Source: Sulfitobacter maritimus
Lineage (GTDB): Bacteria; Pseudomonadota; Alphaproteobacteria; Rhodobacterales; Rhodobacteraceae
Direction of reading: 5' to 3'
Assembly (NCBI RefSeq): GCF_013346665.1
Contig: NZ_JABVBB010000021.1
Location: 620,001-684,000, forward strand
DNA: 64,000 bases
A model generated the notes under the pieces. The model was not told the origin of the DNA. It was given only the letters and a program-made list of their open reading frames with translations, and did not search any database. Below are positions 16,534 to 24,983 of this stretch, piece by piece. The position numbers and the translations under genes were made by a program. Each line of letters begins with the position of its first letter. Within the stretch, counting starts at the first letter, position 1.

Positions 16534-17481
16534 TTGAAAAAAATCCTTGCCCCCCTCGCCCTTACGCTCTTCGCGGCCCCCGCGCTGGCGCAGGATAAGA
16601 TGACTGTCATGCTCGACTGGTTCATCAATCCAGACCACGGACCGATCGTTCTGGCCGAAGAGCGCGGCTATTTTGCTGACGCGGGGTTAGAGGTCGAGAT
16701 TGTTACCCCGTCAGACCCCAATGCCCCCCCGCGTATGGTGGCCGCCGGGCAGGTCGATCTTGCCCTGTCCTATCAACCTGAGTTGCATCTGTCGCAACGC
16801 GAAGGCCTTGACCTGCGCCGCGTTGGGACGTTGATAGAGACCCCGCTTACCTGTCTTGTGGTTCGGGCTGACGGGCCGGTGCAAACTCTGGCCGATCTGG
16901 CAGGGCGCCGGGTGGGCTTTGCCGTGGCGGGGGTGCAGGAAATGCTGCTGGACGCCATGCTAAGCCACAGTGACGTCGACCCCGCCGAGGTTGAGCAGAT
17001 CAACATCGGGTGGTCTATCACGCCGGCCCTCATGTCCGGTCAGGTCGACGGGGTCATCGGTGCGTTTCGCAATTTCGAGCTGAACCAAATGGCTCTTGAA
17101 GGCCACGAAGGCCGTTGCTTTTACCCCGAGGCTGAAGGCGTTCCGGCCTATGATGAATTAATTTATATTGCCGATGCAAAAGGAATGGACCGCGACCGCA
17201 TCGCGCGTTTCCTCGCGGCGACAGAACGCGCGACGGCTGACATTATCAATGATCCTGCCGGCAGTGGCGAGACCTTCTTTGCCTCGGACGCACAGCTGCG
17301 CAACCCGCTCAACATCCGCGCTTGGGAAGATACTTGGCCTCGGTTCGCAACCCGTCCTGCCGCCGTAGATCATGGGCGCTATGACCGGTTCGAAGCCTTT
17401 TTGCTGTCGAGCGGTACCGTTGATAGCACGATCCCTGCGGCTGATCTTGTGGTGGATGTGACCGCGCCGGTGGGGAAATGA
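16534..17481 (+). CDS. thiY: ABC transporter substrate-binding protein for thiamine pyrimidine precursor (ThiY)
   Basis: 315-residue periplasmic protein of the NMT1/THI5-like family. A Sec signal peptide is present (MKKILAPLALTLFAAPALAQ). The mature protein begins MTVMLDWFINPDHGPIVLAE, the NMT1-type opening, and contains AAGQVDLALSYQPE. In related systems ThiY binds formylaminopyrimidine or HMP for salvage. Placement behind thiF in a riboswitch operon and before ATPase and permease genes supports the pyrimidine-precursor role. Its stop overlaps a small ORF as ATGA. Confidence 0.9.
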   Translation: MKKILAPLALTLFAAPALAQDKMTVMLDWFINPDHGPIVLAEERGYFADAGLEVEIVTPSDPNAPPRMVAAGQVDLALSYQPELHLSQREGLDLRRVGTLIETPLTCLVVRADGPVQTLADLAGRRVGFAVAGVQEMLLDAMLSHSDVDPAEVEQINIGWSITPALMSGQVDGVIGAFRNFELNQMALEGHEGRCFYPEAEGVPAYDELIYIADAKGMDRDRIARFLAATERATADIINDPAGSGETFFASDAQLRNPLNIRAWEDTWPRFATRPAAVDHGRYDRFEAFLLSSGTVDSTIPAADLVVDVTAPVGK

Positions 17482-17639
17482 AGACGCCTACATGTGGCGA
17501 AACCTTTGGCAGCAAGCTGGTCGCGCTAGCGGCTGGAGGGGTGATGCACCGCCTCCCCACTGCGGTGCCGCTTTGGTTTAGGCGGGCCACAGTGAACATC
17601 CGCCTGTGCGGCAACGCCAGAACGTTCTGCATACAATGA
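17478..17639 (+). CDS. Candidate 53-residue small ORF coupling thiY to thiZ
   Basis: An open frame fills the otherwise unexplained 154-base gap between thiY and thiZ. Its ATG overlaps the thiY stop (ATGA at 17478-17481) and its TGA overlaps the thiZ ATG (ATGA at 17636-17639). It would encode 53 residues starting MKTPTCGETFGSKL and ending NARTFCIQ, with no recognised domain; a weakly hydrophobic stretch occurs around VALAAGGV. Double ATGA junctions are the pattern used elsewhere in this operon, so translation is plausible. It may serve only to carry ribosomes to thiZ, which lacks a good Shine-Dalgarno sequence, or be a decayed gene. Confidence 0.4.
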   Translation: MKTPTCGETFGSKLVALAAGGVMHRLPTAVPLWFRRATVNIRLCGNARTFCIQ

Positions 17640-18373
17640 CCGCCCCGGCATTACATATCTCGGGACGTCTGGAAGGTCCGGCGGGCCCTTTGATCGCACA
17701 GTTCGATGCCACCTTCGCGGCGGGACAGTGGAACGTCCTTCTGGGCCCGTCAGGCGTGGGGAAAACGTCCTTGCTGCGGCTGATCGCAGATTTGCCCTGT
17801 GCGGCGCGGCTAACGGGCGAGATTACCGCGACCGACGGCGCAGCACTCGCGCCGCGCGTGGCGATGATGGCGCAGGATGACCAGTTGCTGCCTTGGGCCG
17901 ATGCTCTGGCCAATGTCGTTATCGGAGCGCGTCTGCGCGGGGCGCGGCCAGACCTTCAGCGCGGACGGGCTTTGCTGGCAGAAGTTGGCCTTGCCGCGCA
18001 GGCACAACGTCGTCCGGCCCAACTGTCGGCAGGACAACGTCAACGGGTCATTCTGGCCCGCACGCTTTACGAAGATCGCCCCATCGTGCTGCTGGACGAA
18101 CCCTTTTCCGCCTTGGACGTGCTGACACGTCACCACATGCAGGATCTGGCAGCGCGTCTGCTCGCGGGCCGCACTGTGGTTCTGATCACCCATGATCCGG
18201 CAGAGGCCGCCCGTCTCGCCCATCACGCATGGATCGCAACACAGGCTGGGATTGTGCCTTGTTCTTTGCCCTCAAGCCTGCCGCCCCGCGCCGCCGAAGC
18301 AGAAGAGACGCTCGCCGCGCAAGCCATCCTCTCGCGCGAATTGAAACGCTGCGCCACACAGGTGCCCGCGTGA
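17636..18373 (+). CDS. thiZ: ABC transporter ATP-binding protein (ThiZ)
   Basis: 245-residue ATPase of the ThiXYZ importer. Walker A GPSGVGKTS, signature LSAGQRQRV, Walker B IVLLDEPFSALD and the H-loop LITHDP are all present. ATG at 17636 is chosen; a GTG at 17606 would add ten residues. It lacks a strong ribosome site and may depend on coupling to the small ORF that ends within its start codon. Overlaps thiX by one base (TGATG). Confidence 0.92.
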   Translation: MTAPALHISGRLEGPAGPLIAQFDATFAAGQWNVLLGPSGVGKTSLLRLIADLPCAARLTGEITATDGAALAPRVAMMAQDDQLLPWADALANVVIGARLRGARPDLQRGRALLAEVGLAAQAQRRPAQLSAGQRQRVILARTLYEDRPIVLLDEPFSALDVLTRHHMQDLAARLLAGRTVVLITHDPAEAARLAHHAWIATQAGIVPCSLPSSLPPRAAEAEETLAAQAILSRELKRCATQVPA

Positions 18374-19119
18374 TGCGGCATGCAGGCAACCGGCTTGGGC
18401 GCTATGGGCTTAGCCTCGCTGTTGCGCTGCTGATTTGGCAGGCAATCGTAAGTTTGAGCGCGGTGCCGCCCTTTATCCTCCCCGGCCCCCTGCGGGTTGG
18501 GTCCGCTCTATGGTCCAACGCGAGTTTGCTGTGGCAAAACGCGCTTTGGTCTGCGGGAAACTTGGCCCTTGGGCTGGCGATCGGACTGTTTCTCGGGGTC
18601 GAGACAGCCTTGCTCTTGGCCATGTCACGCCGGGCGCGCTGGCTTTTGCGGCCCGTCTTGGTGGCAGCGCAATCTGTGCCCATCTTCGCGCTGGCCCCGG
18701 TGCTGACGCTTTGGCTGGGCTACGGCATGCCCTCTAAGGTCGTGACCATCGCGCTGGTGACCTATTTCCCCATCGCCTCGGCGCTTTTTGACCAACTGAT
18801 GGCCCTGCCCCGCGGTCTGCGGGATCTGGCCCAACTCAGCGGCGCACAGCGGTTGCGCGAAACATTTCTGCTGCGTCTTCCCTACGCCTTGCCGGGGCTC
18901 ATGTCCGGTCTGCGACTGGCGGTGGTTTATGGGCCTCTGGCGGTGTTGATCGGCGAATGGGTCGGCTCCTCGCGCGGTCTGGGACATTTGATGCTGTTGG
19001 CAAATGGGCGCGGTCAGACGGATTTGATGTTCGCCAGCCTGATCGTGCTCGCGCTGTTGTCGCTTGGGCTGTGGAAGGGCGTTGACACCTTGGCCCGTTG
19101 GGTTGGTGGTGGCGGTTAG
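18373..19119 (+). CDS. thiX: ABC transporter permease (ThiX)
   Basis: 248-residue inner-membrane subunit of the ThiXYZ importer, with six or so hydrophobic helices and the EAA-type loop seen around LPRGLRDLAQLSGAQRLRET. ATG at 18373 overlaps the thiZ stop. Final gene of the thiamine operon. With thiC absent from the window, this importer offers a salvage supply of pyrimidine for ThiD and ThiE; whether thiC exists elsewhere in the genome cannot be known here. Confidence 0.9.
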   Translation: MRHAGNRLGRYGLSLAVALLIWQAIVSLSAVPPFILPGPLRVGSALWSNASLLWQNALWSAGNLALGLAIGLFLGVETALLLAMSRRARWLLRPVLVAAQSVPIFALAPVLTLWLGYGMPSKVVTIALVTYFPIASALFDQLMALPRGLRDLAQLSGAQRLRETFLLRLPYALPGLMSGLRLAVVYGPLAVLIGEWVGSSRGLGHLMLLANGRGQTDLMFASLIVLALLSLGLWKGVDTLARWVGGGG

Positions 19120-19909
19120 TGGCCTGCCAGTGCTCAGGTAAAGCGCCGGTTAGGGTTCTATAGTTTCTCATCCGCCCGATGGGGCACCAAAGCGCTCGCG
19201 CATTTCTGACAAGCCAATGCGCAGAGGCCTTCCGCCAAGGGCGGCTTGCAGCTTGCAAAAATCGACGTTTTATGCCTATAGTTTCATTAGAGCAGACAGA
19301 ATTGCCAACCCGGCCTACGTCGCAACTCCAACGTTCTATCAAGTTACAACAGACGCCTCGCGCTATCCGAAATGGCGCGCCGTTTCTGCTTCGTTTCTTA
19401 GGAGCTGGCCGAAGCTCTATGTGCCATTCGCTTCCTAATAGCTTGAAATTCAACATGGAGATAAGGACATGACCGCATCCACTTGGACGAATATCCTGTC
19501 GGGTCTGGCATTCTCGATAGCCTCAATGCTCGCAGCTGGAATGCTATGGCAGCCGCACAACAGTCACATGTCAGTGCAGAACTTTTCCCTCCCCAATTTG
19601 TGGTTTCCAGACCCAGATGGACAATGGGGGTGCAAGTTTTACAACTCGTGTAAAGAATAGCGCGTACCGCTGGGGCGTGAGGCTCGGCGGCTCTCTGATC
19701 GCTCGCGGTTTCTGTCTGTTTCGTGCAACCTTGCTGTGAGCGACTGGTATGCGCGGCGTGGCGGTAGCTAGCCAAGCGCTGCGATATCAGGATCCGTCTT
19801 CGGTTGGGTACGCCAGAACGGATGACATGGGCAGTACCAAGCCGAAAGGCGGCTGACTGAGGATCTCTCACATCATGCAAATGATACGTCTTAGTTTTTC
19901 TGAGAAGGC
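19120..19909. other. Gene-poor stretch between thiX and tRNA-Ser
   Basis: About 790 bases with noticeably lower GC than the flanks and only short frames. The one candidate gene with a good ribosome site is at 19469-19660. Other frames (plus 19179 and 19217, minus 19456) have unnatural composition and no recognisable domain. The stretch abuts the 3' end of a tRNA gene, a common integration point, so it may be a degraded insert; no integrase or att repeat is seen. Confidence 0.4.
19469..19660 (+). CDS. Hypothetical small protein (63 aa)
   Basis: Small frame beginning MTASTWTNILSGLAF, preceded by GGAGATAAGGAC directly before ATG, a strong ribosome site. A hydrophobic segment at residues 9-27 (ILSGLAFSIASMLAAGMLW) could span or anchor in the membrane; the C-terminal half is Trp/Pro/Asn-rich with two cysteines (WGCKFYNSC). 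No family recognised. It lies in the gene-poor stretch next to tRNA-Ser, so it may be a remnant. Confidence 0.35.
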   Translation: MTASTWTNILSGLAFSIASMLAAGMLWQPHNSHMSVQNFSLPNLWFPDPDGQWGCKFYNSCKE

Positions 19910-19999
19910 TGGCGGAGGAGGTGGGATTCGAACCCACGGTACGCTCTCACGCACGCCGGTTTTCAAGACCGGTGCATTCGACCACTCTGCCACTCCTCC
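19910..19999 (-). tRNA. tRNA-Ser (anticodon UGA)
   Basis: Read on the minus strand, a 90-nt class II tRNA: acceptor stem GGAGGAG pairs with CTCCTCC, followed by discriminator G and an encoded CCA. The anticodon arm is CCGGTCTTGAAAACCGG with TGA, a long variable arm GCGTGCGTGAGAGCGTACC typical of serine tRNAs, and a T-loop GGTTCGAATCC. Confidence 0.97.
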
Positions 20000-20241
20000 G
20001 CAGCCCGCTCCTCCTAGAACGCTGCGCTTGATTCGGCAAATGCCGATTTCGTCCAAAATCTTAACCTACGGGCGTGGGGAAATTTTGCCGATCCCAGCTT
20101 CGCCCTCTTTGCAAAGCGGGTTCAGCCGGGTTACTGTGCCGCAAAACCCCTTTCAGAGGGGTCTGGGACGTGCCGAACCAACGGCGCGGGATTCTCGCGG
20201 GAACGGGTCGCGATGGCGCGACGACAGCAGGCAAGGACAGC

Positions 20242-21132
20242 ATGGGCATGAGCAGGGACAATCAACCGTTGCGCTTTAACAAAGGTCGCGCAGCACTAAT
20301 GGGTGTGAGCATTTTGGCGATGGCGGCTTTGGCAGGCTGCGAAGGGGGCGATTTCAGCCTTCCTTTCGGCGACAAGAAAAACCCCGGCGCGGTGCAAAGC
20401 ACCTCGACCAAATTGGTTGAGCGCGATGTTGAAGCCCCCGAGGTCTTTTCTGCGACAGAAGATGGTCTTTGGGACGGGCGGCCCTCGCTCGGCGGGGTCT
20501 GGGTGGCGCATCCTGATGTGACGGAGCCTGAGCGGGTGATCGTGCGCAATGAGGCCAATGGCAAATTCGTGATCGGTGCGCTGTTCCGCCGCGAGCGGGA
20601 ACTGCCGGGGCCGAAGTTGCAAATCTCATCCGATGCCGCTGCTGCACTGGGCATTCTCGCCGGCGCGCCTACGCCGCTTAATGTTACGGCCCTGCGCCGT
20701 GAGGAAACCGCGGCCGCTGCGGAAACTGTGGCCGATGACGCAGAAAGCACCCCCGCCACCACCGATACGAGCGATCTCTCGGCCCCGGCACCGGTCACTG
20801 CGACAGCGCTTGAACCTGTGGCCAAGCCCGCTGCCGCCCCGGTCGCCAAGCCGAAAGCCCCCGCCGCGCCAAAACCGTCGCGTCCCGCCGCGGCCAAGCT
20901 GGCCAAGCCCTATATCCAGTTGGGCATTTTCAGTGTTGAGGCCAATGCCACCCGCACCGCAAAACAAATGCGAAGCGCGGGCATGGTGCCCACGGTGAAA
21001 CGCAGCGAGATTAACAACAAACCCTTCTGGCGCGTCGTGATCGGCCCCGCCACCAGCAAATCCGAACGCGACAGTCTGCTCAAAGCGGTGAAGGCCGAAG
21101 GCTTTACCGATGCCTACGCCGTGTCGAATTGA
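20242..21132 (+). CDS. SPOR domain-containing lipoprotein
   Basis: 296-residue envelope protein. The N-terminus has a lipoprotein signal with lipobox LAGC (cysteine at about residue 32). A low-complexity Ala/Pro/Lys-rich linker follows (PVAKPKAPAAPKPSRPAAAK), then a C-terminal SPOR domain from YIQLGIFSVEANATRTAKQM to FTDAYAVSN. SPOR domains bind glycan strands stripped of stem peptides at the septum. ATG at 20242 is preceded by AAGGACAGC; an ATG two codons later is also possible. The next gene is a D,D-carboxypeptidase, so a cell-wall role at division is likely. Confidence 0.88.
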   Translation: MGMSRDNQPLRFNKGRAALMGVSILAMAALAGCEGGDFSLPFGDKKNPGAVQSTSTKLVERDVEAPEVFSATEDGLWDGRPSLGGVWVAHPDVTEPERVIVRNEANGKFVIGALFRRERELPGPKLQISSDAAAALGILAGAPTPLNVTALRREETAAAAETVADDAESTPATTDTSDLSAPAPVTATALEPVAKPAAAPVAKPKAPAAPKPSRPAAAKLAKPYIQLGIFSVEANATRTAKQMRSAGMVPTVKRSEINNKPFWRVVIGPATSKSERDSLLKAVKAEGFTDAYAVSN

Positions 21133-21151
21133 TCCTACCGGAGGAAACGCC

Positions 21152-22354
21152 ATGATCCGCCTATTCGCCGCTGCCGTGGCGCTGTTACTGACACTCCAGC
21201 CCGCCGACGCGTTCGACACACGCGCCACGGCGGCCTATGTGCTTGACCAAACCACCGGCACTGTCCTGCTCGCAAAAAACGCCGATGAGCCGCTGCCGCC
21301 TGCGTCGATGTCCAAGCTGATGACGCTTTATATGGCGTTTGAGGCGGTGGAGCGCGGCAAGCAGAACGGCGGGCTTGATCTGGTTGAGAAGCTGCCCGTC
21401 TCGGAGCACGCGATGTCTTATGGCGGCTCGACGATGTTTCTGGACACCACCGACCGTGTGTCGGTCGAAGACCTGATCCGCGGGATCATTGTGCTGTCTG
21501 GCAATGACGCAAGCGCCGTGATCGCTGAGGCGCTGAGCCCCGATGGCACGGAATACGGTTTCGCGCGGCTGATGACACAGCGCGCGCAGCAAATGGGGAT
21601 GACCAATTCGACCTTTGCCAATTCCAACGGCTGGCCGCAGGCGGGGCATCTGATGTCCGTGCGGGATCTGGGGCTGCTGGCCAATCGGATCATCACGGAC
21701 TTCCCGCAGTTCTATCCGCTCTTCGCCGAGCGGGAGTTCGCCTTTGACGGGCGCGCCCCGCAGAACAAATCCAACCGCAACCCGCTGTTGGGCCTGAACA
21801 TTGGCGCAGATGGCCTCAAGACCGGCCACACGGCAGAGGCTGGCTATGGGCTTGTCGGCTCGGCCAAACAGGGCGACCGCCGGGTGATCTTTGTGCTCTC
21901 CGGTCTCGACAGCGCCGCCATCCGCGCACAAGAGGCGGAATCGGTGGTGAACTGGGCCTTCCGCCAATTCACGCAGCGTGAATTGGGCAAGGCAGGCACG
22001 CAGATTGCTCAGGCGCCGGTGGCACTTGGCACCGCGCAGTCGGTGGGGCTTGAACTGAAGGACGATCTGGAGATGCTGGTGCCTGTGACGGGCGGCGATG
22101 AGGTTGAGGCGGAGGTGATCTATACCGGCCCGTTCCACGCGCCGATTAGCAAAGGGGCGGAACTGGCAGAATTGGTCGTGGACCGGGGTGAATTGCCTGC
22201 GCTGCGGGTGCCGCTGGTGGCCTCTGCCTCTGTTGCGCCGGGCGGCTTTATGGTCAAGATGACCGCTGCTGCGATGCATCTTATGAACCGTCTGAACGCC
22301 GGACCGCAGGGCGCGGCCCCTGCCCCTGAAGCCGAAGCCGAAGCAGCTTCGTGA
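21152..22354 (+). CDS. D-alanyl-D-alanine carboxypeptidase (PBP5/6, DacC-type)
   Basis: Trims the terminal D-Ala from peptidoglycan stem peptides in the periplasm. The 400-residue protein has a signal peptide (cleavage after PADA), the serine nucleophile motif SMSK at residues 52-55, SGN at 116-118 and a KTG triad (LKTGHTAEAGYG). A C-terminal PBP5-type beta-rich domain and a final amphipathic stretch (MKMTAAAMHLMNRL-like) follow. Strong ribosome site GGAGGAAACGCC before ATG 21152. Overlaps tmk by four bases. Confidence 0.94.
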   Translation: MIRLFAAAVALLLTLQPADAFDTRATAAYVLDQTTGTVLLAKNADEPLPPASMSKLMTLYMAFEAVERGKQNGGLDLVEKLPVSEHAMSYGGSTMFLDTTDRVSVEDLIRGIIVLSGNDASAVIAEALSPDGTEYGFARLMTQRAQQMGMTNSTFANSNGWPQAGHLMSVRDLGLLANRIITDFPQFYPLFAEREFAFDGRAPQNKSNRNPLLGLNIGADGLKTGHTAEAGYGLVGSAKQGDRRVIFVLSGLDSAAIRAQEAESVVNWAFRQFTQRELGKAGTQIAQAPVALGTAQSVGLELKDDLEMLVPVTGGDEVEAEVIYTGPFHAPISKGAELAELVVDRGELPALRVPLVASASVAPGGFMVKMTAAAMHLMNRLNAGPQGAAPAPEAEAEAAS

Positions 22355-22995
22355 GCCGTGACGCAAAGGCTCGCCAAGCGGGTCTGTTTATCACATTCGA
22401 GGGGATCGACGGCTCCGGCAAATCCACCCAAGCGCGGCTTTTGGCAGAGCATCTGACAGCGCAGGGCCACGACGTTGTGTTGACCCGCGAACCGGGGGGC
22501 AGCCCCGGTGCAGAGGAAATCCGTGCCTTGGTCTTGCAGGGCGATCCGGACCGTTGGTCGGCACAGACCGAAATCCTGCTTTTCACCGCCGCACGGCGCG
22601 ATCATTTAGAGCGCACCATTCGCCCTGCGCTTGACGCCGGTAAGGTGGTGATCTGCGACCGTTTCGCTGACAGCACGCGGATGTATCAAGGTCTGTCGCG
22701 CGGTGACCTGCGGCAGATGGTCGACGATCTGCACCGCCTGATGATTGGGGTGGAGCCTGACCTGACGATCCTAATCGACATGGACCCGGCCCACGGTCTT
22801 GAACGCGCCCTTTCGCGCCAGACCGCCGAGGAGCGGTTCGAGGATTTCGGCGTTGAGTTACAAGCGAAGATGCGCAGCGGTTTCCTTAACCTCGCTGAAG
22901 AGTTTAGCGACCGTTTCCACGTGATCGACGGGGGCCGCGATATTGACAGCGTGGCCCGCGATGTGACCGCGACTGTATCGGCGCGATTGGGGTAA
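22351..22995 (+). CDS. tmk: Thymidylate kinase
   Basis: Phosphorylates dTMP to dTDP. The 214-residue protein has the P-loop GIDGSGKST, the TREPGGSPGAEEIR segment and the DRFADSTRMYQG motif. Start is GTG at 22351, overlapping the carboxypeptidase stop as GTGA. Followed by holB, as often in proteobacteria. Confidence 0.95.
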   Translation: MSRDAKARQAGLFITFEGIDGSGKSTQARLLAEHLTAQGHDVVLTREPGGSPGAEEIRALVLQGDPDRWSAQTEILLFTAARRDHLERTIRPALDAGKVVICDRFADSTRMYQGLSRGDLRQMVDDLHRLMIGVEPDLTILIDMDPAHGLERALSRQTAEERFEDFGVELQAKMRSGFLNLAEEFSDRFHVIDGGRDIDSVARDVTATVSARLG

Positions 22996-23047
22996 TCCAC
23001 GCGCCCTGCCCGCTTCCCTTAGCGGTGAAACATGCTAGACCGATGCC

Positions 23048-24163
23048 ATGACAGATGACGCCCCCCAGCCCGACCGCGTAGAAGGTGCACGCCACCCGCG
23101 CGACACGCCGAAGTTGATCGGCCAGACTGCGGCAGAAGCGGCATTCCTTGACGCCTTTAACAGTGGCAAATTGCACCACGCGTGGATGCTGACCGGCCCG
23201 CGCGGTGTCGGCAAGGCCACGCTCGCTTGGCGCATTGCGCGCTTTCTGCTGGCGACGCCGGACCCCGACGACGGCGGGATGTTTGACATGCCCAAGGCCG
23301 ACACGCTCGACATCGACCCCGAACACCCGGTTGCCCGTCGTGTGGCGGCTGGGGCCGAGGCCGGGTTGAAATCTGTCACCCGCACGATCAACCCCGACAC
23401 CAAGAAGATGCGCAAGCAGATCGTGGTGGACGACATCCGTGCGCTCAACGGCTTTTTCCAGATGTCCGCCGCCGACGGGGGCCGCCGCGTGGTCATTATC
23501 GACGACGCGGATGAGATGAACCCCAATGCCGCCAACGCGCTGCTCAAGATGTTGGAAGAGCCGCCTGAGCGGGCCATCCTGCTGCTGCTCAGCCACCAGC
23601 CTTCCAGTCTCCTGCCCACCATCCGCTCGCGTTGCCGTACATTGCGGCTTAGCACCCTGAACGCGGATCAGATGGCCGAGGCGCTGGCCGGGTCCGGGGT
23701 GGAAGTCGACGCCGACCCTGCCGCGCTGGCCGAACTTTCCGGCGGCTCGGTCGGCGGGGCGCTGCGGCTGTCTCTGATGGGCGGGGTGCGCACCTATGCC
23801 GATTTGGTAAGCCTGCTGTCCTCGCTGCCACAGATGGACCGGGGCCGCGCCATCAAACTAGCCGAAGCCGCCGCTCAGCGTGGCGGGGAAGCCAAACTCG
23901 ACCTGCTCTTTACCCTGCTTGACCTGTTGCTGGTGCGTCTGGCCCGCACCGGGGCCACCGGTGCACCGCCCGCGCAACCTGCCTGCGCCGATGAGATCGC
24001 CGTGTTGCAACGCCTCTCCCCCAGCCCGGCGCAGGGGCGCGCTTGGGCCGATGCGGCGCAGCAGATATCCGACCGCGCCCGCCATGGGCTGGCAGTGAAC
24101 CTTGACCCTGCCGCGCTGGTCCTAGATACCCTGCGGCAGATAGGCCAGACGGCGCCAAGATAG
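23048..24163 (+). CDS. holB: DNA polymerase III delta' subunit
   Basis: Clamp-loader subunit of the replicative polymerase. The 371-residue AAA+ protein has HHAWMLTGPRGVGKATLAWR near the N-terminus and the sensor region ANALLKMLEEPPERAILLLL with SRCRTL. The C-terminal third resembles the HolB-type helical collar. Lies between tmk and a TatD hydrolase, the frequent order tmk-holB-tatD. Confidence 0.93.
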   Translation: MTDDAPQPDRVEGARHPRDTPKLIGQTAAEAAFLDAFNSGKLHHAWMLTGPRGVGKATLAWRIARFLLATPDPDDGGMFDMPKADTLDIDPEHPVARRVAAGAEAGLKSVTRTINPDTKKMRKQIVVDDIRALNGFFQMSAADGGRRVVIIDDADEMNPNAANALLKMLEEPPERAILLLLSHQPSSLLPTIRSRCRTLRLSTLNADQMAEALAGSGVEVDADPAALAELSGGSVGGALRLSLMGGVRTYADLVSLLSSLPQMDRGRAIKLAEAAAQRGGEAKLDLLFTLLDLLLVRLARTGATGAPPAQPACADEIAVLQRLSPSPAQGRAWADAAQQISDRARHGLAVNLDPAALVLDTLRQIGQTAPR

Positions 24164-24176
24164 CCGAAAGGACAGC

Positions 24177-24983
24177 ATGACCGACACGCCCCAAATCACC
24201 GACAGCCATTGCCACCTCGATTTCGAGAGCCTTGCCGCTGACCTGCCCGGTGTCATCGCCCGCGCGGCTGACGCTGGCGTGACGCGCATGGTCACGATTT
24301 GCACCCGGCTGAAGAACGAACCAAACGTCCGTGCCATTGCCGAAGCGCATGCCCCGGTGTTCTATGCCGCCGGCACCCATCCGATGTCTGCCGCTGAAGA
24401 GCCGCTGGCCAGCGTCGACGAATTGCTCGCCCTCACCCGCAACCCCAAGATGGTGGGCATCGGTGAGACGGGTCTTGATTACCATTACACCGCCGAGAGC
24501 GCTGAGGTGCAAAAGACCTCCCTGCGCATCCATATCGCTGCAGCTCGCGAGAGCGGCCTGCCCCTGATTATCCACGCTCGAGACGCAGATGAGGACATGG
24601 CCCGCATCCTGCGCGAGGAGCATAACAACGGCGCCTATAGCTGCGTCATGCACTGTTTTTCGTCCTCGGCCGAACTGGCCCGCGCCGCACTTGATCTGGG
24701 GTTTTACCTGTCGATGTCCGGCATCACTGCTTTTCCCAAATCGCAGGAACTGCGCGACATTTTTGCCGCCGCCCCGCTCGACCGTATTTTGGTGGAAACC
24801 GACGCGCCCTACCTCGCCCCGCCGCCCCATCGCGGCAAGCCGAATGAGCCCGCCTTTACCGCCCATACCGCCCGCCGCGCGGCTGAGACTTTTGGTCTTG
24901 AGTACGCTGATTTTGCCGCGCACACGCAGGCTAACTTTGAACGACTCTTTTCCAAGGCCGCTGAGTGGCAGGGCAAGAGCTAA
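24177..24983 (+). CDS. TatD family metal-dependent hydrolase
   Basis: 268-residue TIM-barrel protein of the TatD/YcfH deoxyribonuclease-like family. Metal ligands are visible in the opening DSHCHLDF and in later motifs GEIGLDYH-like (GIGETGLDYH), IHARDADEDM and HCFSSS, and DAPYLAP. Start ATG at 24177 follows AAAGGACAGC. Its stop overlaps the ATG of the next gene by one base (TAATG). Confidence 0.92.
   Translation: MTDTPQITDSHCHLDFESLAADLPGVIARAADAGVTRMVTICTRLKNEPNVRAIAEAHAPVFYAAGTHPMSAAEEPLASVDELLALTRNPKMVGIGETGLDYHYTAESAEVQKTSLRIHIAAARESGLPLIIHARDADEDMARILREEHNNGAYSCVMHCFSSSAELARAALDLGFYLSMSGITAFPKSQELRDIFAAAPLDRILVETDAPYLAPPPHRGKPNEPAFTAHTARRAAETFGLEYADFAAHTQANFERLFSKAAEWQGKS

Noticed and set aside
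19875-20279. 134-codon plus-strand frame across tRNA-Ser
   Set aside because: Covers the whole tRNA gene and the leader of the SPOR lipoprotein gene; no domain.
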